Assembly (NCBI GenBank): GCA_026129905.1
Contig: JAHCHE010000032.1
Coordinates: 1-64,000 of the forward strand
Length of the DNA: 64,000 nucleotides
Direction of reading: 5' to 3'
Origin: Bryobacteraceae bacterium
GTDB lineage: Bacteria > Acidobacteriota > Terriglobia > Bryobacterales > Bryobacteraceae
Every line of letters starts with the position of its first letter. Position 1 is the stretch's first letter. The notes beneath the pieces are model-generated. The model was not told the origin of the DNA and did not search any database. It was given only the letters and a program-made list of their open reading frames with translations. A program made the translations under genes and the position numbers. Below, one piece after another: positions 17,281-25,868 of the stretch.

Positions 17281-19023
17281 CTGTCACCAGCCTTTCGCAT
17301 TGCGCTGTTCGCTTTCGCCGTCACCGGCCGGTCGGCTGCTCCCGACGGGGAGTGGACCATGCCGGCCCGCGACTACGACAGCACGCGCTATAGCCGTCTC
17401 ACACAAATAACTGTAGAAAATGTTGGCAACTTGAAGGTGGCGTGGAGCTTTTCCACCGGGTTCGTGCGCGGGCACGAGGCTGCGCCGCTGGTGGCGGGCA
17501 ACACGATGTACGTTGTTACGCCTTGGCCGAACGTGCTCTACGCGCTTGACCTCAGCCGGAATGGCTCGCTGAAATGGATTTATGAGCCCAAGCCATCACG
17601 GGCTTCTCAGGGCGTGGCCTGCTGCGATGTTGTGAATCGGGGCGCTTCTTATTCTGCCGGCCGTATCTACTACAACACGCTGGACATGCACACCGTAGCC
17701 GTCGATGCCGCCACAGGCAGGGAGGTCTGGAAGATCCAGCTCGGCGACATCAATCGCGGCGAGAGCATGACCATGGCGCCTCTAGTGGTCAAAGGCAAGG
17801 TCCTGGTGGGCAACAGCGGCGGCGAGTTCGGCGTGCGCGGCTGGCTGTCGGCGTTGGACGCCGCGACCGGCCGCCTCCTTTGGCGCGCCTTTACTACTGG
17901 TCCTGACGCCGACGTTCTCATCGGCCCGAACTTCAAGCCGTTCTACGCGGCCGACCGCAAGAAGGATCTGGGCGTTGCCACATGGCCGCCCGACGCCTGG
18001 AAGATCGGCGGCGGCGCCGTCTGGGGATGGATTTCCTACGATCCGGAACTCGACCTGATCTACTACGGCACAAGCAATCCCAGTCCCTGGAATCCGGATC
18101 AGCGGCCGGGCGACAACAAGTGGACGTGCAGCCTGTTTGCCCGCAGACCCGACACCGGCGAAGCCATCTGGGCGTACCAGATGGTTCCCCACGACGAGCA
18201 CGACTACGATGGCGTTAACGAGAACATCCTTTTGGATCTGCAGCTTAACGGGCGAAAGCGCAGGGTTTTGGTTCACCCGGACCGCAACGCGCGGATGTAC
18301 GTGCTGGACCGGGCCACGGGGGAAGTACTATCGGCGGCGCCATACGCCTTTCAGAACGTAATCGAGTCCGTCGATCTCAACACGGGGCGACCGGTGATGA
18401 ACAGGGCGAAATCCACCGGGCTGGATAAGACCGTCCGCGACATCTGCCCCGCCGCGCCCGGAAGCAAGGACTGGCAGCCGTCGGCCTATTCGCCGCAAAC
18501 CGGGCTACTGTATGTGCCCCATAACAACCTGTGCATGGAATTTGAGGCCGTTAGGGCCAACTATATCGCCGGAACGCCGTACGTTGGAGCAGCAGTGAAG
18601 ATGTACGCCGGCCCGGGCGGCCACCGCGGCGAGTTCACGGCGTGGGACCCGGTGGCTGCAAAGCCGGCCTGGAAACTCCTGGAGAAATTCCCCGTCTGGA
18701 GCGGGGCCCTGGCCACTGCCGGCGACGTGGTCTTCTACGGCACGATGGACGGCTGGTTCAAAGCGGTTCACGCAAGGACCGGCGCGTTGCTCTGGCAATA
18801 CAAAGCCGGTTCGGGAATCGTCGGCCAGCCGGTGACCTACCTGGGACCCGACGGAAAGCAATATGTCGCGGTGCTCGCGGGCGTGGGAGGCTGGTCGGGC
18901 GCGATCGTCGCGGGAAAACTCAGCCCGGAGGATGGCACGGGCGCTCTGGGTTTCGTCAACGCGATGAAGGACCTGCCTCAGGCTACCACGCGCGGAGGAA
19001 TGCTTTACGTCTTCTCGCTCTAG
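17281..19023 (+). CDS. XoxF-like PQQ-dependent alcohol dehydrogenase, lanthanide-type
   Basis: Periplasmic eight-bladed quinoprotein dehydrogenase oxidising methanol, ethanol or related alcohols. Counting from the in-frame ATG at 17359, the adjacent-cysteine pair is C88-C89 (GVACCDVVNRG). The active site HDEHDYDGVNE contains D282-Y-D284. The second Asp is the lanthanide ligand that marks XoxF-type enzymes; calcium MxaF has Ala there. Further landmarks are RPGDNKW, HPDRNARMYVLDRATG and KDWQPSAYSPQTGLLYVP. Starting at CTG 17281 adds a leader (SPAFRIALFAFAVTGRSAA) that could be a signal peptide, otherwise absent. The downstream cytochrome c and oxidase genes suggest direct periplasmic electron delivery. 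No MxaJ/XoxJ homologue is seen here. Confidence 0.85.
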   Translation: MSPAFRIALFAFAVTGRSAAPDGEWTMPARDYDSTRYSRLTQITVENVGNLKVAWSFSTGFVRGHEAAPLVAGNTMYVVTPWPNVLYALDLSRNGSLKWIYEPKPSRASQGVACCDVVNRGASYSAGRIYYNTLDMHTVAVDAATGREVWKIQLGDINRGESMTMAPLVVKGKVLVGNSGGEFGVRGWLSALDAATGRLLWRAFTTGPDADVLIGPNFKPFYAADRKKDLGVATWPPDAWKIGGGAVWGWISYDPELDLIYYGTSNPSPWNPDQRPGDNKWTCSLFARRPDTGEAIWAYQMVPHDEHDYDGVNENILLDLQLNGRKRRVLVHPDRNARMYVLDRATGEVLSAAPYAFQNVIESVDLNTGRPVMNRAKSTGLDKTVRDICPAAPGSKDWQPSAYSPQTGLLYVPHNNLCMEFEAVRANYIAGTPYVGAAVKMYAGPGGHRGEFTAWDPVAAKPAWKLLEKFPVWSGALATAGDVVFYGTMDGWFKAVHARTGALLWQYKAGSGIVGQPVTYLGPDGKQYVAVLAGVGGWSGAIVAGKLSPEDGTGALGFVNAMKDLPQATTRGGMLYVFSL

Positions 19024-19132
19024 CCGAATCGCGGTTTCGGCGCTCGCTGCCGCGCTGCTTCTCGGCGGCTGCCGGCGCGAATCCCGCGACCTGGAAACCA
19101 CGGCGGCGGATCGGTCGCTTATCGACGCCGTC

Positions 19133-19552
19133 GTGACATCCGAACTGCGCCCAGGAGGAGTTTCCGTCACGCCGCGGGCCGCGAATCCATACCAAGGCAA
19201 CGCCGTCGCCGTCTCCGAAGGGAAGCGCCTTTATTCCTGGTTCAACTGCACTGGATGCCACTTTCAGGGGGGCGGGGGCATCGGACCATCCTTGATGGAT
19301 GACGAGTGGATCTACGGCGGACAGCCGGCGCAGATCTTCGACACCATCGTACGAGGCCGGCCCAACGGGATGCCCGCGTGGTCCGGCAAGATTCCTCAGG
19401 GCGACATCTGGCGGATCGTCGCCTACGTACAATCCCTCAGCGGCCGGCAACCGGCATCGGCGACCCCGGTCAGGGGCGACGAGCTGCAGCAGGGAGGAGG
19501 CATGCCGGCAGCGCCGTCGCCGGACATGCGGAAAGCTCCGGAGAGTCGATGA
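19133..19552 (+). CDS. Cytochrome c, probable lipoprotein, electron acceptor of the PQQ dehydrogenase
   Basis: One haem-binding C-T-G-C-H motif (FNCTGCHFQGGGGIGP), a distal methionine in GRPNGMPAW, and the usual ending IWRIVAYVQSLSG. The only standard start is GTG 19133, which gives 139 aa without export signal. The same frame is open upstream into the end of the dehydrogenase gene and encodes IAVSALAAALLLGGC, a convincing lipobox. That part (about 19031-19075) has no ATG, GTG or TTG before it, so the true start is unresolved. It overlaps coxII by ATGA. Likely partner of the XoxF-like enzyme. Confidence 0.8.
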   Translation: MTSELRPGGVSVTPRAANPYQGNAVAVSEGKRLYSWFNCTGCHFQGGGGIGPSLMDDEWIYGGQPAQIFDTIVRGRPNGMPAWSGKIPQGDIWRIVAYVQSLSGRQPASATPVRGDELQQGGGMPAAPSPDMRKAPESR

Positions 19553-20493
19553 CGGCCGATTTCCAGTCCGCGCTGCACCCCGCAGGCCCGCAATCGGACC
19601 AGATCGCGCTCGTGTGGTGGATCCTCCTGGCGGTCTCGACGGCGGTGATGGTTGGGGTGCCGGGGATGCTGGCAGCCGCCATCCGGCGCCGGCGCGTCTC
19701 GAACGGGCAGTCGTCGGAGCGACGCCTGGCTCGCGCGGTCGGCCTTGCGGTCGGTATCACATCCGTCGTACTCGCAGGGCTGTTCGCGGCGAGTCTTGCG
19801 GTTGGAAAGCGCATCAATTCCTATCGAGACCCGAACGGATTGAAGATCGCGGTCACGGGCAACCAGTGGTGGTGGGAGGTCCGCTATCGTACGACATCGC
19901 CGAACGAAGGTTTCACCACCGCGAATGAAATTCACCTTCCTGTCGGCCGGGGCGCGCATATCGAGCTGCGGTCGAATGATGTCATCCACAGCTTCTGGGT
20001 GCCAAACCTGCACGGCAAAATGGACGCGATCCCCGGCCGCGTCAATACGGTCTGGCTAAAGGCGGATCGTCCCGGCGAGTTTCGGGGACAGTGCGCCGAA
20101 TTCTGCGGATTGCAGCACGCGCACATGGCCTTGTGGGTTGTGGTGGAGCCGCCCGATGCGTTCGAGCATTGGCGCCGCGGACAGATCGAGCCGTCCCATG
20201 AACCCGCGCCGGGCTCGGACGAGGAGCGGGGCAGGGAAGCCTTTCTTTCGTTGCCCTGCGGTCTCTGCCACGCCGTCCGCGGAACGGCGGCCTTCGGCCA
20301 GGTGGCGCCGGACCTGACGCACCTGGCGACGCGGCGGGCGGTCGCGGCCGGAGCCCTGCCGAACACGCGCGGCCATCTCGGCGGATGGATCGTCGATTCC
20401 CAGCGCATCAAGCCGGGGAATCGCATGCCGCCCATGGCCGTGCCCGCCGCCTCGCTCCCGGTGCTGCTGACGTATCTGGAGAGCCTCAAATGA
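19549..20493 (+). CDS. Cytochrome c oxidase subunit II with fused cytochrome c domain
   Basis: A 314-aa subunit. Two N-terminal membrane helices (ALVWWILLAVSTAVMVGVPG, VGLAVGITSVVLAGLFAASL) are followed by the WWW-containing stretch GNQWWWEVRY. The CuA site is H in DVIHSFWVPNL plus C-A-E-F-C-G-L-Q-H-A-H-M. A C-terminal mono-haem cytochrome c domain follows (C-G-L-C-H, with GNRMPPMAVP as distal ligand region), the caa3-type arrangement. It accepts electrons from the preceding cytochrome c. Start ATG 19549 overlaps the previous stop; its own stop overlaps coxI, again as ATGA. Confidence 0.93.
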   Translation: MTADFQSALHPAGPQSDQIALVWWILLAVSTAVMVGVPGMLAAAIRRRRVSNGQSSERRLARAVGLAVGITSVVLAGLFAASLAVGKRINSYRDPNGLKIAVTGNQWWWEVRYRTTSPNEGFTTANEIHLPVGRGAHIELRSNDVIHSFWVPNLHGKMDAIPGRVNTVWLKADRPGEFRGQCAEFCGLQHAHMALWVVVEPPDAFEHWRRGQIEPSHEPAPGSDEERGREAFLSLPCGLCHAVRGTAAFGQVAPDLTHLATRRAVAAGALPNTRGHLGGWIVDSQRIKPGNRMPPMAVPAASLPVLLTYLESLK

Positions 20494-22373
20494 GCCCTCC
20501 TGGCGCAGCCCTCGATTCGCAAGCCGACGCGGCCGCGTTGCGCGCCGCCTGGAGCAACCGGCGCGGCTTCTACGGCTGGATCACGGAAGTGGACCACAAG
20601 TCGATCGGAAAGCGCTATATCGTCACCGCATTCGTATTCCTGCTCCTGGCGGGCATCGAGGCGCTGCTGATGCGTCTTCAACTGTCGCGGCCGGAGAACG
20701 GCTTCCTCGATCCCGACCTGTACAACCAGGTGTTCACGATGCACGGAACCACGATGATGTTCCTGTTCGCGACGCCGGTGATGGAGGGTTTCGGGCTGTA
20801 TTTCGTTCCGTTGATGGTGGGGACGCGAAACGTCGCGTTTCCGCGCCTGGCCGCGTTCAGCTATTGGATGTACCTGTTCGGAGGCATCTTCCTTTACGCG
20901 GGATTCGTGACGAACACCGGAGCGGACGCGGGCTGGTTCGCCTATGTTCCGCTTTCCGGCCCCGAATTCTCTCCCGGCAAGCGCGTCGATTTCTGGGCGC
21001 AGATGATCACCTTTACCGAGATCTCGGCGCTCTCGACGGCAGTGGACCTGATCGTCACCATCCTCCGCATGCGGGCTCCGGGAATGTCGCTGAGCCGGAT
21101 GCCGCTGTACGTTTGGGCAATGCTGGTGCAGTCGTTCATGATCGTTTTCGCGATGCCGGCGGTGATGCTGGCGAGTTCGATGCTGCTCGCCGACCGCACA
21201 GTGGGAACGCACTTCTTCAACCCCGGCGAAACCGCCGATCCGCTGCTCTGGCAGCACCTGTTCTGGTTCTTCGGACATCCGGAGGTCTACATCATCTTCA
21301 TTCCGGCGCTGGGGATGATTTCTTCGATTATCGAGACGTTTGCGCGGCGGCCGGTCTTCGGATACCCGGCGATGACGCTTTCGCTGATCGCCACCGCGTT
21401 CATGGGCTTCGGCTTGTGGGCGCATCACATGTTTACCACCGGCCTGCCGCCGGCCACCGAGGCGTTCTTCACCGCGGCGAGCATCATGATCGCCATTCCC
21501 AGCGGCGTCCAGGTCTTTTGCTGGCTGGCGACGCTGTGGAGCGGCGACATTTGCTGGAGCACGGCCTTGCGCTTTGTGTTGGCCTTTTTCGCGCTGTTCG
21601 TGGCCGGCGGACTGACCGGCGTGATGATCGCCTCGGTTCCATTCGACACCCAGGCGCACGACACCTTCTTCATCGTGGCCCACTTTCATTACGTGCTGAT
21701 CGGAGGGGCCGTGTTCCCTCTGCTTGGCGCTGTATATTACTGGTTTCCGAAATTCACCGGGCGCCTGCTGAGCGAGCGGCTCGGACGGCTGAATTTCTGG
21801 GTGACATTCGTCGGGTTCAATCTCACCTTTTTTCCCATGCACTACCTCGGACTCAAGGGCATGCCGCGGCGCGTCTACACCTACACGCCGGAGATGGGGT
21901 GGGGCGCGCTAAATCTGCTGGCTACCTGCGGCGCGGCCATTCTGGCCATGGGCGGGCTTTTGTTTCTGGGCAATGTGTTTTGGAGCATGACGAGCCGCCG
22001 CACCGCCGGGAACAACCCGTGGGCAGCCGCAACGCTGGAATGGGCCGCGGATTCGCCCCCTGAGCCCTATAGCTTTCAGGAACTGCCGGCAGTCTCCTCG
22101 CGGGAGCCGATGTGGAGCGAGGCGCACGACCTTGCCCACGTCACCGGGCTTGCCGAGGACCGCCGACAGACCCTGGTCACGAGCACGGTCTCGGCCCGCC
22201 CGCAGCACCGCTATTCGCTTCCCGGCCCCACCCTTTGGCCGCTGCTCGCCGCGTTGGCGGTTTCCTCCGCGTTCGTCGGCTCCGTATTTCGTCCGATTTG
22301 GGTGATTTATGGCGCCATTCTGACGTTTTTCGCACTACTCGGCTGGTTCTGGCCGAAGGATTATTGGGAATGA
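20490..22373 (+). CDS. Cytochrome c oxidase subunit I, alternative A-type lineage
   Basis: A 627-aa haem-copper oxidase core. Haem a ligand in MHGTTMMFLF; CuB ligands H263 (HPEVY, cross-link Y267) and H312-H313 (WAHHMF); haem ligands H398 and H400 (AHFHYV). Two canonical proton-entry residues are changed. The usual G-A-P-D-M-A-F-P-R is G-T-R-N-V-A-F-P-R (N114), and the K-channel motif I-P-T-G-x-K is I-P-S-G-V-Q (Q341). The E265 equivalent of the D-channel end is kept. From memory, GTR and IPSG-x-Q resemble the CoxN/CoxMNOP-like alternative oxidases. A C-terminal extension of about 120 aa adds two helices, likely a fused small subunit. Confidence 0.92.
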   Translation: MSPPGAALDSQADAAALRAAWSNRRGFYGWITEVDHKSIGKRYIVTAFVFLLLAGIEALLMRLQLSRPENGFLDPDLYNQVFTMHGTTMMFLFATPVMEGFGLYFVPLMVGTRNVAFPRLAAFSYWMYLFGGIFLYAGFVTNTGADAGWFAYVPLSGPEFSPGKRVDFWAQMITFTEISALSTAVDLIVTILRMRAPGMSLSRMPLYVWAMLVQSFMIVFAMPAVMLASSMLLADRTVGTHFFNPGETADPLLWQHLFWFFGHPEVYIIFIPALGMISSIIETFARRPVFGYPAMTLSLIATAFMGFGLWAHHMFTTGLPPATEAFFTAASIMIAIPSGVQVFCWLATLWSGDICWSTALRFVLAFFALFVAGGLTGVMIASVPFDTQAHDTFFIVAHFHYVLIGGAVFPLLGAVYYWFPKFTGRLLSERLGRLNFWVTFVGFNLTFFPMHYLGLKGMPRRVYTYTPEMGWGALNLLATCGAAILAMGGLLFLGNVFWSMTSRRTAGNNPWAAATLEWAADSPPEPYSFQELPAVSSREPMWSEAHDLAHVTGLAEDRRQTLVTSTVSARPQHRYSLPGPTLWPLLAALAVSSAFVGSVFRPIWVIYGAILTFFALLGWFWPKDYWE

Positions 22374-22975
22374 CCGCTCGCCGAACCATCGACGTAACGC
22401 GCCTGCCTATGGTTGGGTTCGGCTGGGAAGCCCCCATTTGGTGCGGTCAGCTTGGTCTGGCCGTGATTGAAGGCGTTTTGTTCGCCATGCTCGCGGCAGC
22501 GTACCTTTACTCCCGGCTGAAGTTTGAGGTCTGGCCGCCTGCGGGAACGAATGTCCCGGGGCTCGCGCTGCCCACAATGGAACTCCTTGCCGTTCTTGCG
22601 AGTTGCATCCCGATGCACTGGGGCGACAAGGCGATCCTTCACAAAGAGTGGGGGAAAGGAACTGCCGGCATGCTGCTGAACCTCGCCCTCGGCGGCGTCT
22701 ACCTGGCGCTGAGAATCCTGGTGTGGCGACAACTGGACTTTTCGTGGAACAGTCACCTCTATGGATCGCTGGTTTGGGCGTTGCTGGGGATCCACACGGC
22801 GCACATCGTGGCGTCGCTGGCTGAAAGCGCCGTGCTGAGCGGGTTCCTCATCGCCGGACATCGTGAGGAGAAACTGCGGCAGGGACTGAACCAGGACGAG
22901 ATCTACTGGTATTTTGTCGCCGCCTCCGGCGCGCTGCTGTACGCCATCGTGCACCTTGCGCCGCGACTGCTCTGA
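22370..22975 (+). CDS. Cytochrome c oxidase subunit III
   Basis: A 201-aa integral membrane protein with about five helices, matching the short bacterial subunit III (GLAVIEGVLFAMLAAAYLYS, HLYGSLVWALLGIHTAHIVA, YWYFVAASGALLYAIVHLAP). It overlaps coxI by ATGA, the third such junction in the operon. No CtaA, CtaB, Sco or CtaG assembly genes follow, so haem A and copper delivery must be encoded elsewhere. A 7-bp hairpin at 23009-23037 (TGCCGCC/GGCGGCA) could end the transcript. Confidence 0.88.
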   Translation: MTARRTIDVTRLPMVGFGWEAPIWCGQLGLAVIEGVLFAMLAAAYLYSRLKFEVWPPAGTNVPGLALPTMELLAVLASCIPMHWGDKAILHKEWGKGTAGMLLNLALGGVYLALRILVWRQLDFSWNSHLYGSLVWALLGIHTAHIVASLAESAVLSGFLIAGHREEKLRQGLNQDEIYWYFVAASGALLYAIVHLAPRLL

Positions 22976-23065
22976 AGTGCCATTGGCCTGGAAACCCCGA
23001 TAACCCCCTGCCGCCCGAAACGGCCCGTGAGGCGGCATTGTCCTATCTCCAGGGGGGAGGAGTCC

Positions 23066-24277
23066 ATGACAAAACGCCAAGCCGTAGCGATCTCGACTTG
23101 CGCCGCCGTAGCCGGCATCGCGCTCTATGCCTTTGAGAATCAAAAAGCCGTCGACGTCCAGATCACGGGCCACGTCCTAAGGCCGGAGCAGGTGGAGGCG
23201 ACGCCGGAGCGTATCGAGAGCCTGAGCGTTCCGCCGGGATTTCGCGTCTCGAAGTTCGCCGAGGGCCTCGGGAAACCCCGGATTATCGCCGTCGCCGAGG
23301 ATGGCGCCGTCTATGTCACGCGCCGGGAGCCGGGCGACGCCCTGCTGCTGATGGACAAGAACGGAGACGGAGTCGCCGATGAGCAGAAGACCGTCGCGCG
23401 CCAGGAGGATATGCACGGCATCGCCATTCACGGCGATCGCGTCTATCTCACGACGGTAAAGGAAGTGTATGTAGCCGACCGTCAGTCCGATGGCTCGCTG
23501 GGCGAACTTCAGCGGATTATCGACGATCTGCCGGATGGCGGCCAGCACCCGAATCGCACCCTCGCAGTGGGGCCGGACGACATGCTCTACATCACGGTGG
23601 GAAGCACCTGCAATGCCTGCGACGAATCGAACGAAGAGAACGCCACACTACTCCGGGCGCAACTCGACGGCAGCGGCCGCGAGATCTTCGCCAGCGGGCT
23701 TCGGAACACGATCGGAATGGACTGGCGGCCCGGTTCCAACGAGCTCTGGGGCATGGATCACGGGACCGACTGGCTGGGCGACGATCAGCCGAAAGAAGAA
23801 TTGAACCTGATCGAAGCGGGACAGCGGTATGGGTGGCCGTTTGTCTACGGACGAGGCAAGTTCGATTACTCGAATGAGCCGCCCGGCGGTGTCACCCACG
23901 AGGAGTGGGCCCGCAAGAGCCGCGAGCCCGCGTTGCTCTATACCGCCCACGCCGCGCCCATGCAGATGCTCTTCTACGATGGCGATCAGTTCCCGGAGGA
24001 ATACCGGAACGATGCGTTCGTCACGATGCGAGGTTCCTGGAATCGCAAGCCGCCGAGCGGATACGAGGTTGTGCGCATCCGCTTCCAGGATGGAAAGCCA
24101 CAGGAATTCGAGCCCTTCCTCACCGGATTTCTCGTGCGCCAGGGCGACGGCTGGACGCAATTCGGCCGCCCTGTGGGGCTAGCAGTCGCGGCCGACGGCG
24201 CACTGCTGATCGGCGACGATACGAACGGCGTGATCTACAGAGTCTCTCACGAAGGACGGCAGTCGTCGAGGCGGTGA
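23066..24277 (+). CDS. PQQ-dependent sugar dehydrogenase (L-sorbosone dehydrogenase-like)
   Basis: A 403-aa exported six-bladed propeller. An N-terminal hydrophobic segment (AISTCAAVAGIALYAF) serves as signal or anchor. Propeller signatures: VPPGFRVSKFAEGLGKPR, DKNGDGVADEQKTV, LPDGGQHPNRTLAVGPDDMLY, SGLRNTIGMDWRPGSNELW, and GSWNRKPPSGYEVVRI. GSTCNACDE gives a possible disulfide. ATG 23066 follows GGGGGGAGGAG. Substrate oxidised unknown, probably an aldose or aldehyde. Proximity to cytochrome oxidase suggests it feeds the same chain, though a separate promoter is possible. Confidence 0.82.
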   Translation: MTKRQAVAISTCAAVAGIALYAFENQKAVDVQITGHVLRPEQVEATPERIESLSVPPGFRVSKFAEGLGKPRIIAVAEDGAVYVTRREPGDALLLMDKNGDGVADEQKTVARQEDMHGIAIHGDRVYLTTVKEVYVADRQSDGSLGELQRIIDDLPDGGQHPNRTLAVGPDDMLYITVGSTCNACDESNEENATLLRAQLDGSGREIFASGLRNTIGMDWRPGSNELWGMDHGTDWLGDDQPKEELNLIEAGQRYGWPFVYGRGKFDYSNEPPGGVTHEEWARKSREPALLYTAHAAPMQMLFYDGDQFPEEYRNDAFVTMRGSWNRKPPSGYEVVRIRFQDGKPQEFEPFLTGFLVRQGDGWTQFGRPVGLAVAADGALLIGDDTNGVIYRVSHEGRQSSRR

Positions 24278-24307
24278 ATCCGGCGGCCGCCTCGGCGGCG
24301 CGCCGAC

Positions 24308-25699
24308 TCAGTACGTCACGCAATCGCACCAGTTGCCTTCCTCGTCGAAGTGGGGCCAAGGCCCGGTGCGGCGCCAGCCGGAGGTGATCATCTCGTCGAA
24401 TATCGGCGTGGGCTCGAAATAGCCGGGGGTGCGCAGGTGCTTCTTGACGACCTCGTCGTCGAGTTCAACGCCCAACCCCGGTTCGTTTGGAAGCTCCATG
24501 TAGCCGTCGTTGATGATCGGTTTTGCCGGCTTTTTCACCAGGTCCTGCCACCACGGCATGTCGGCGGCGTGGTGCTCCACGGAAACGACGTTGGTCAGCG
24601 TGGCCGCCAGGTGCGTCATCGCGGCCTGGCCGATCGGCGAGCCCGGCATGTGGATAACCGTGGGAATGCCGTACGCTGCCGCGAAATCGGCGATCCGCTT
24701 GATCTCGAGTATTCCGCCGGAGCCCACGTAATCGGGGTGAATCAGGTCCACCGCGTAATTCGCGATCAGGTCGCGAAAGCCCTCTTCCAGCCCGAAGGCC
24801 TGCTCGCCGGTGAGGATGGGCGTGGTGGTCGCCTCTTTGATCGCCTTGAAGCCGCGCCAGTTCAGCCAACACTCGGCGATGAAATCCTCGGCCCACGCGA
24901 GCTGATACGGCTCGAAGGCCCGCGCATAGCGGATGGAGTCGTCGACGTTCAGCGGGCCGAAATGATCCGCGGCCAGCGGCGTGTCCCAGCCGATCACGTC
25001 GCGGCCGGCGGCCAGGATCTCGCACAGGTAGCCGAGCCCTTTGTCGGTGGCGATGCCGCGGCTGTCGACGGCGCCGGGCCGGTCCTTCACGAGGCTGGTG
25101 TAGAGGTCCATTTTGAAGGCCTTGAAGCCCATCTCCTTCCGCCGCGCCACGCGTTTGGCGTACACCTGGGGGTCCTTATGCCCGGTGGTGTCGCAGTAGA
25201 TGAGGACTTTGTCGCGCAGCTTCGGTCCGAGCAGCTTCCAGACCGGCACGCCGTAGACCTTGCCGGCGATATCGTGCAGCGCCAGGTCGATGGCGCCGTA
25301 GCCGCTATTCCAGAAGTACTGGCCGGCGGAATTACGGATGCGGCGGAGGATGGAATGGATCTCCAGCGGATTCTTGCCGACGAGGTGCGCTTTCAGCATC
25401 AGCGCGCTGCCTCGGACGCCGGCCGCGAACACCTCGCCCAAACCGTAGACGCCCTGGTTCGTGTCGATACGGATGATCGGGTAATCGTAGTTTGCGGCCA
25501 CCGTGCACGCGCGCATGTCGGTGATCTTCAGGTCGCTCGGAGCGGAGTTCTTGTTAACGGCCGGGGGGGCCGGCGGCGCCGCTCCGAGGCGGTTCTCCAT
25601 CAGCCGGAAGGCGGCCGAGAATGCGGCCATGCCGGCGCCGCTTTGTAGCAGTTTCCGGCGGGTCAGTTCAGCTTTTCTTGGGTCGAAGGGCGGCGTCAT
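24308..25699 (-). CDS. Enolase-superfamily dehydratase (mandelate racemase/galactonate dehydratase-like), Tat leader
   Basis: A 463-aa protein. The Tat-type leader TRRKLLQSGAGMAAFSAAF is unusual for this normally cytoplasmic superfamily. Barrel landmarks are FKAFKMDLY, AWAEDF and TGEQAFGLEEGF (metal-ligand acids), and DLIHPDYVGSGGI. The C-terminal PNEPGLGVELDDEVVKKHL is the common ending of acid-sugar dehydratases. It probably removes water from an aldonic acid. It converges with the sorbosone dehydrogenase-like gene (30 bp gap), which could supply the aldonate. Confidence 0.82.
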   Translation of the reverse strand: MTPPFDPRKAELTRRKLLQSGAGMAAFSAAFRLMENRLGAAPPAPPAVNKNSAPSDLKITDMRACTVAANYDYPIIRIDTNQGVYGLGEVFAAGVRGSALMLKAHLVGKNPLEIHSILRRIRNSAGQYFWNSGYGAIDLALHDIAGKVYGVPVWKLLGPKLRDKVLIYCDTTGHKDPQVYAKRVARRKEMGFKAFKMDLYTSLVKDRPGAVDSRGIATDKGLGYLCEILAAGRDVIGWDTPLAADHFGPLNVDDSIRYARAFEPYQLAWAEDFIAECWLNWRGFKAIKEATTTPILTGEQAFGLEEGFRDLIANYAVDLIHPDYVGSGGILEIKRIADFAAAYGIPTVIHMPGSPIGQAAMTHLAATLTNVVSVEHHAADMPWWQDLVKKPAKPIINDGYMELPNEPGLGVELDDEVVKKHLRTPGYFEPTPIFDEMITSGWRRTGPWPHFDEEGNWCDCVTY

Positions 25700-25868
25700 C
25701 TCTCGAAAACCTCGCGTTCGACCGCGAGTATATCGCAGATCCGTCCTTTTCGGGCGCCGTGATCCGAAATGCGGGTATTGCCTTGGGCGGGGATCGGACA
25801 TATTATGAACCGATGGCGCAACTGGGCAGCCGTGAGGCTGGCGCCGATCTCTGGGTAAGGAAGAAATC

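Noticed and set aside
19932-21842. 636-codon minus-strand frame under the cytochrome oxidase genes
   Set aside because: The plus strand encodes oxidase subunits with all metal ligands; the antisense frame is His/Arg/Gln-rich and lacks any family pattern.
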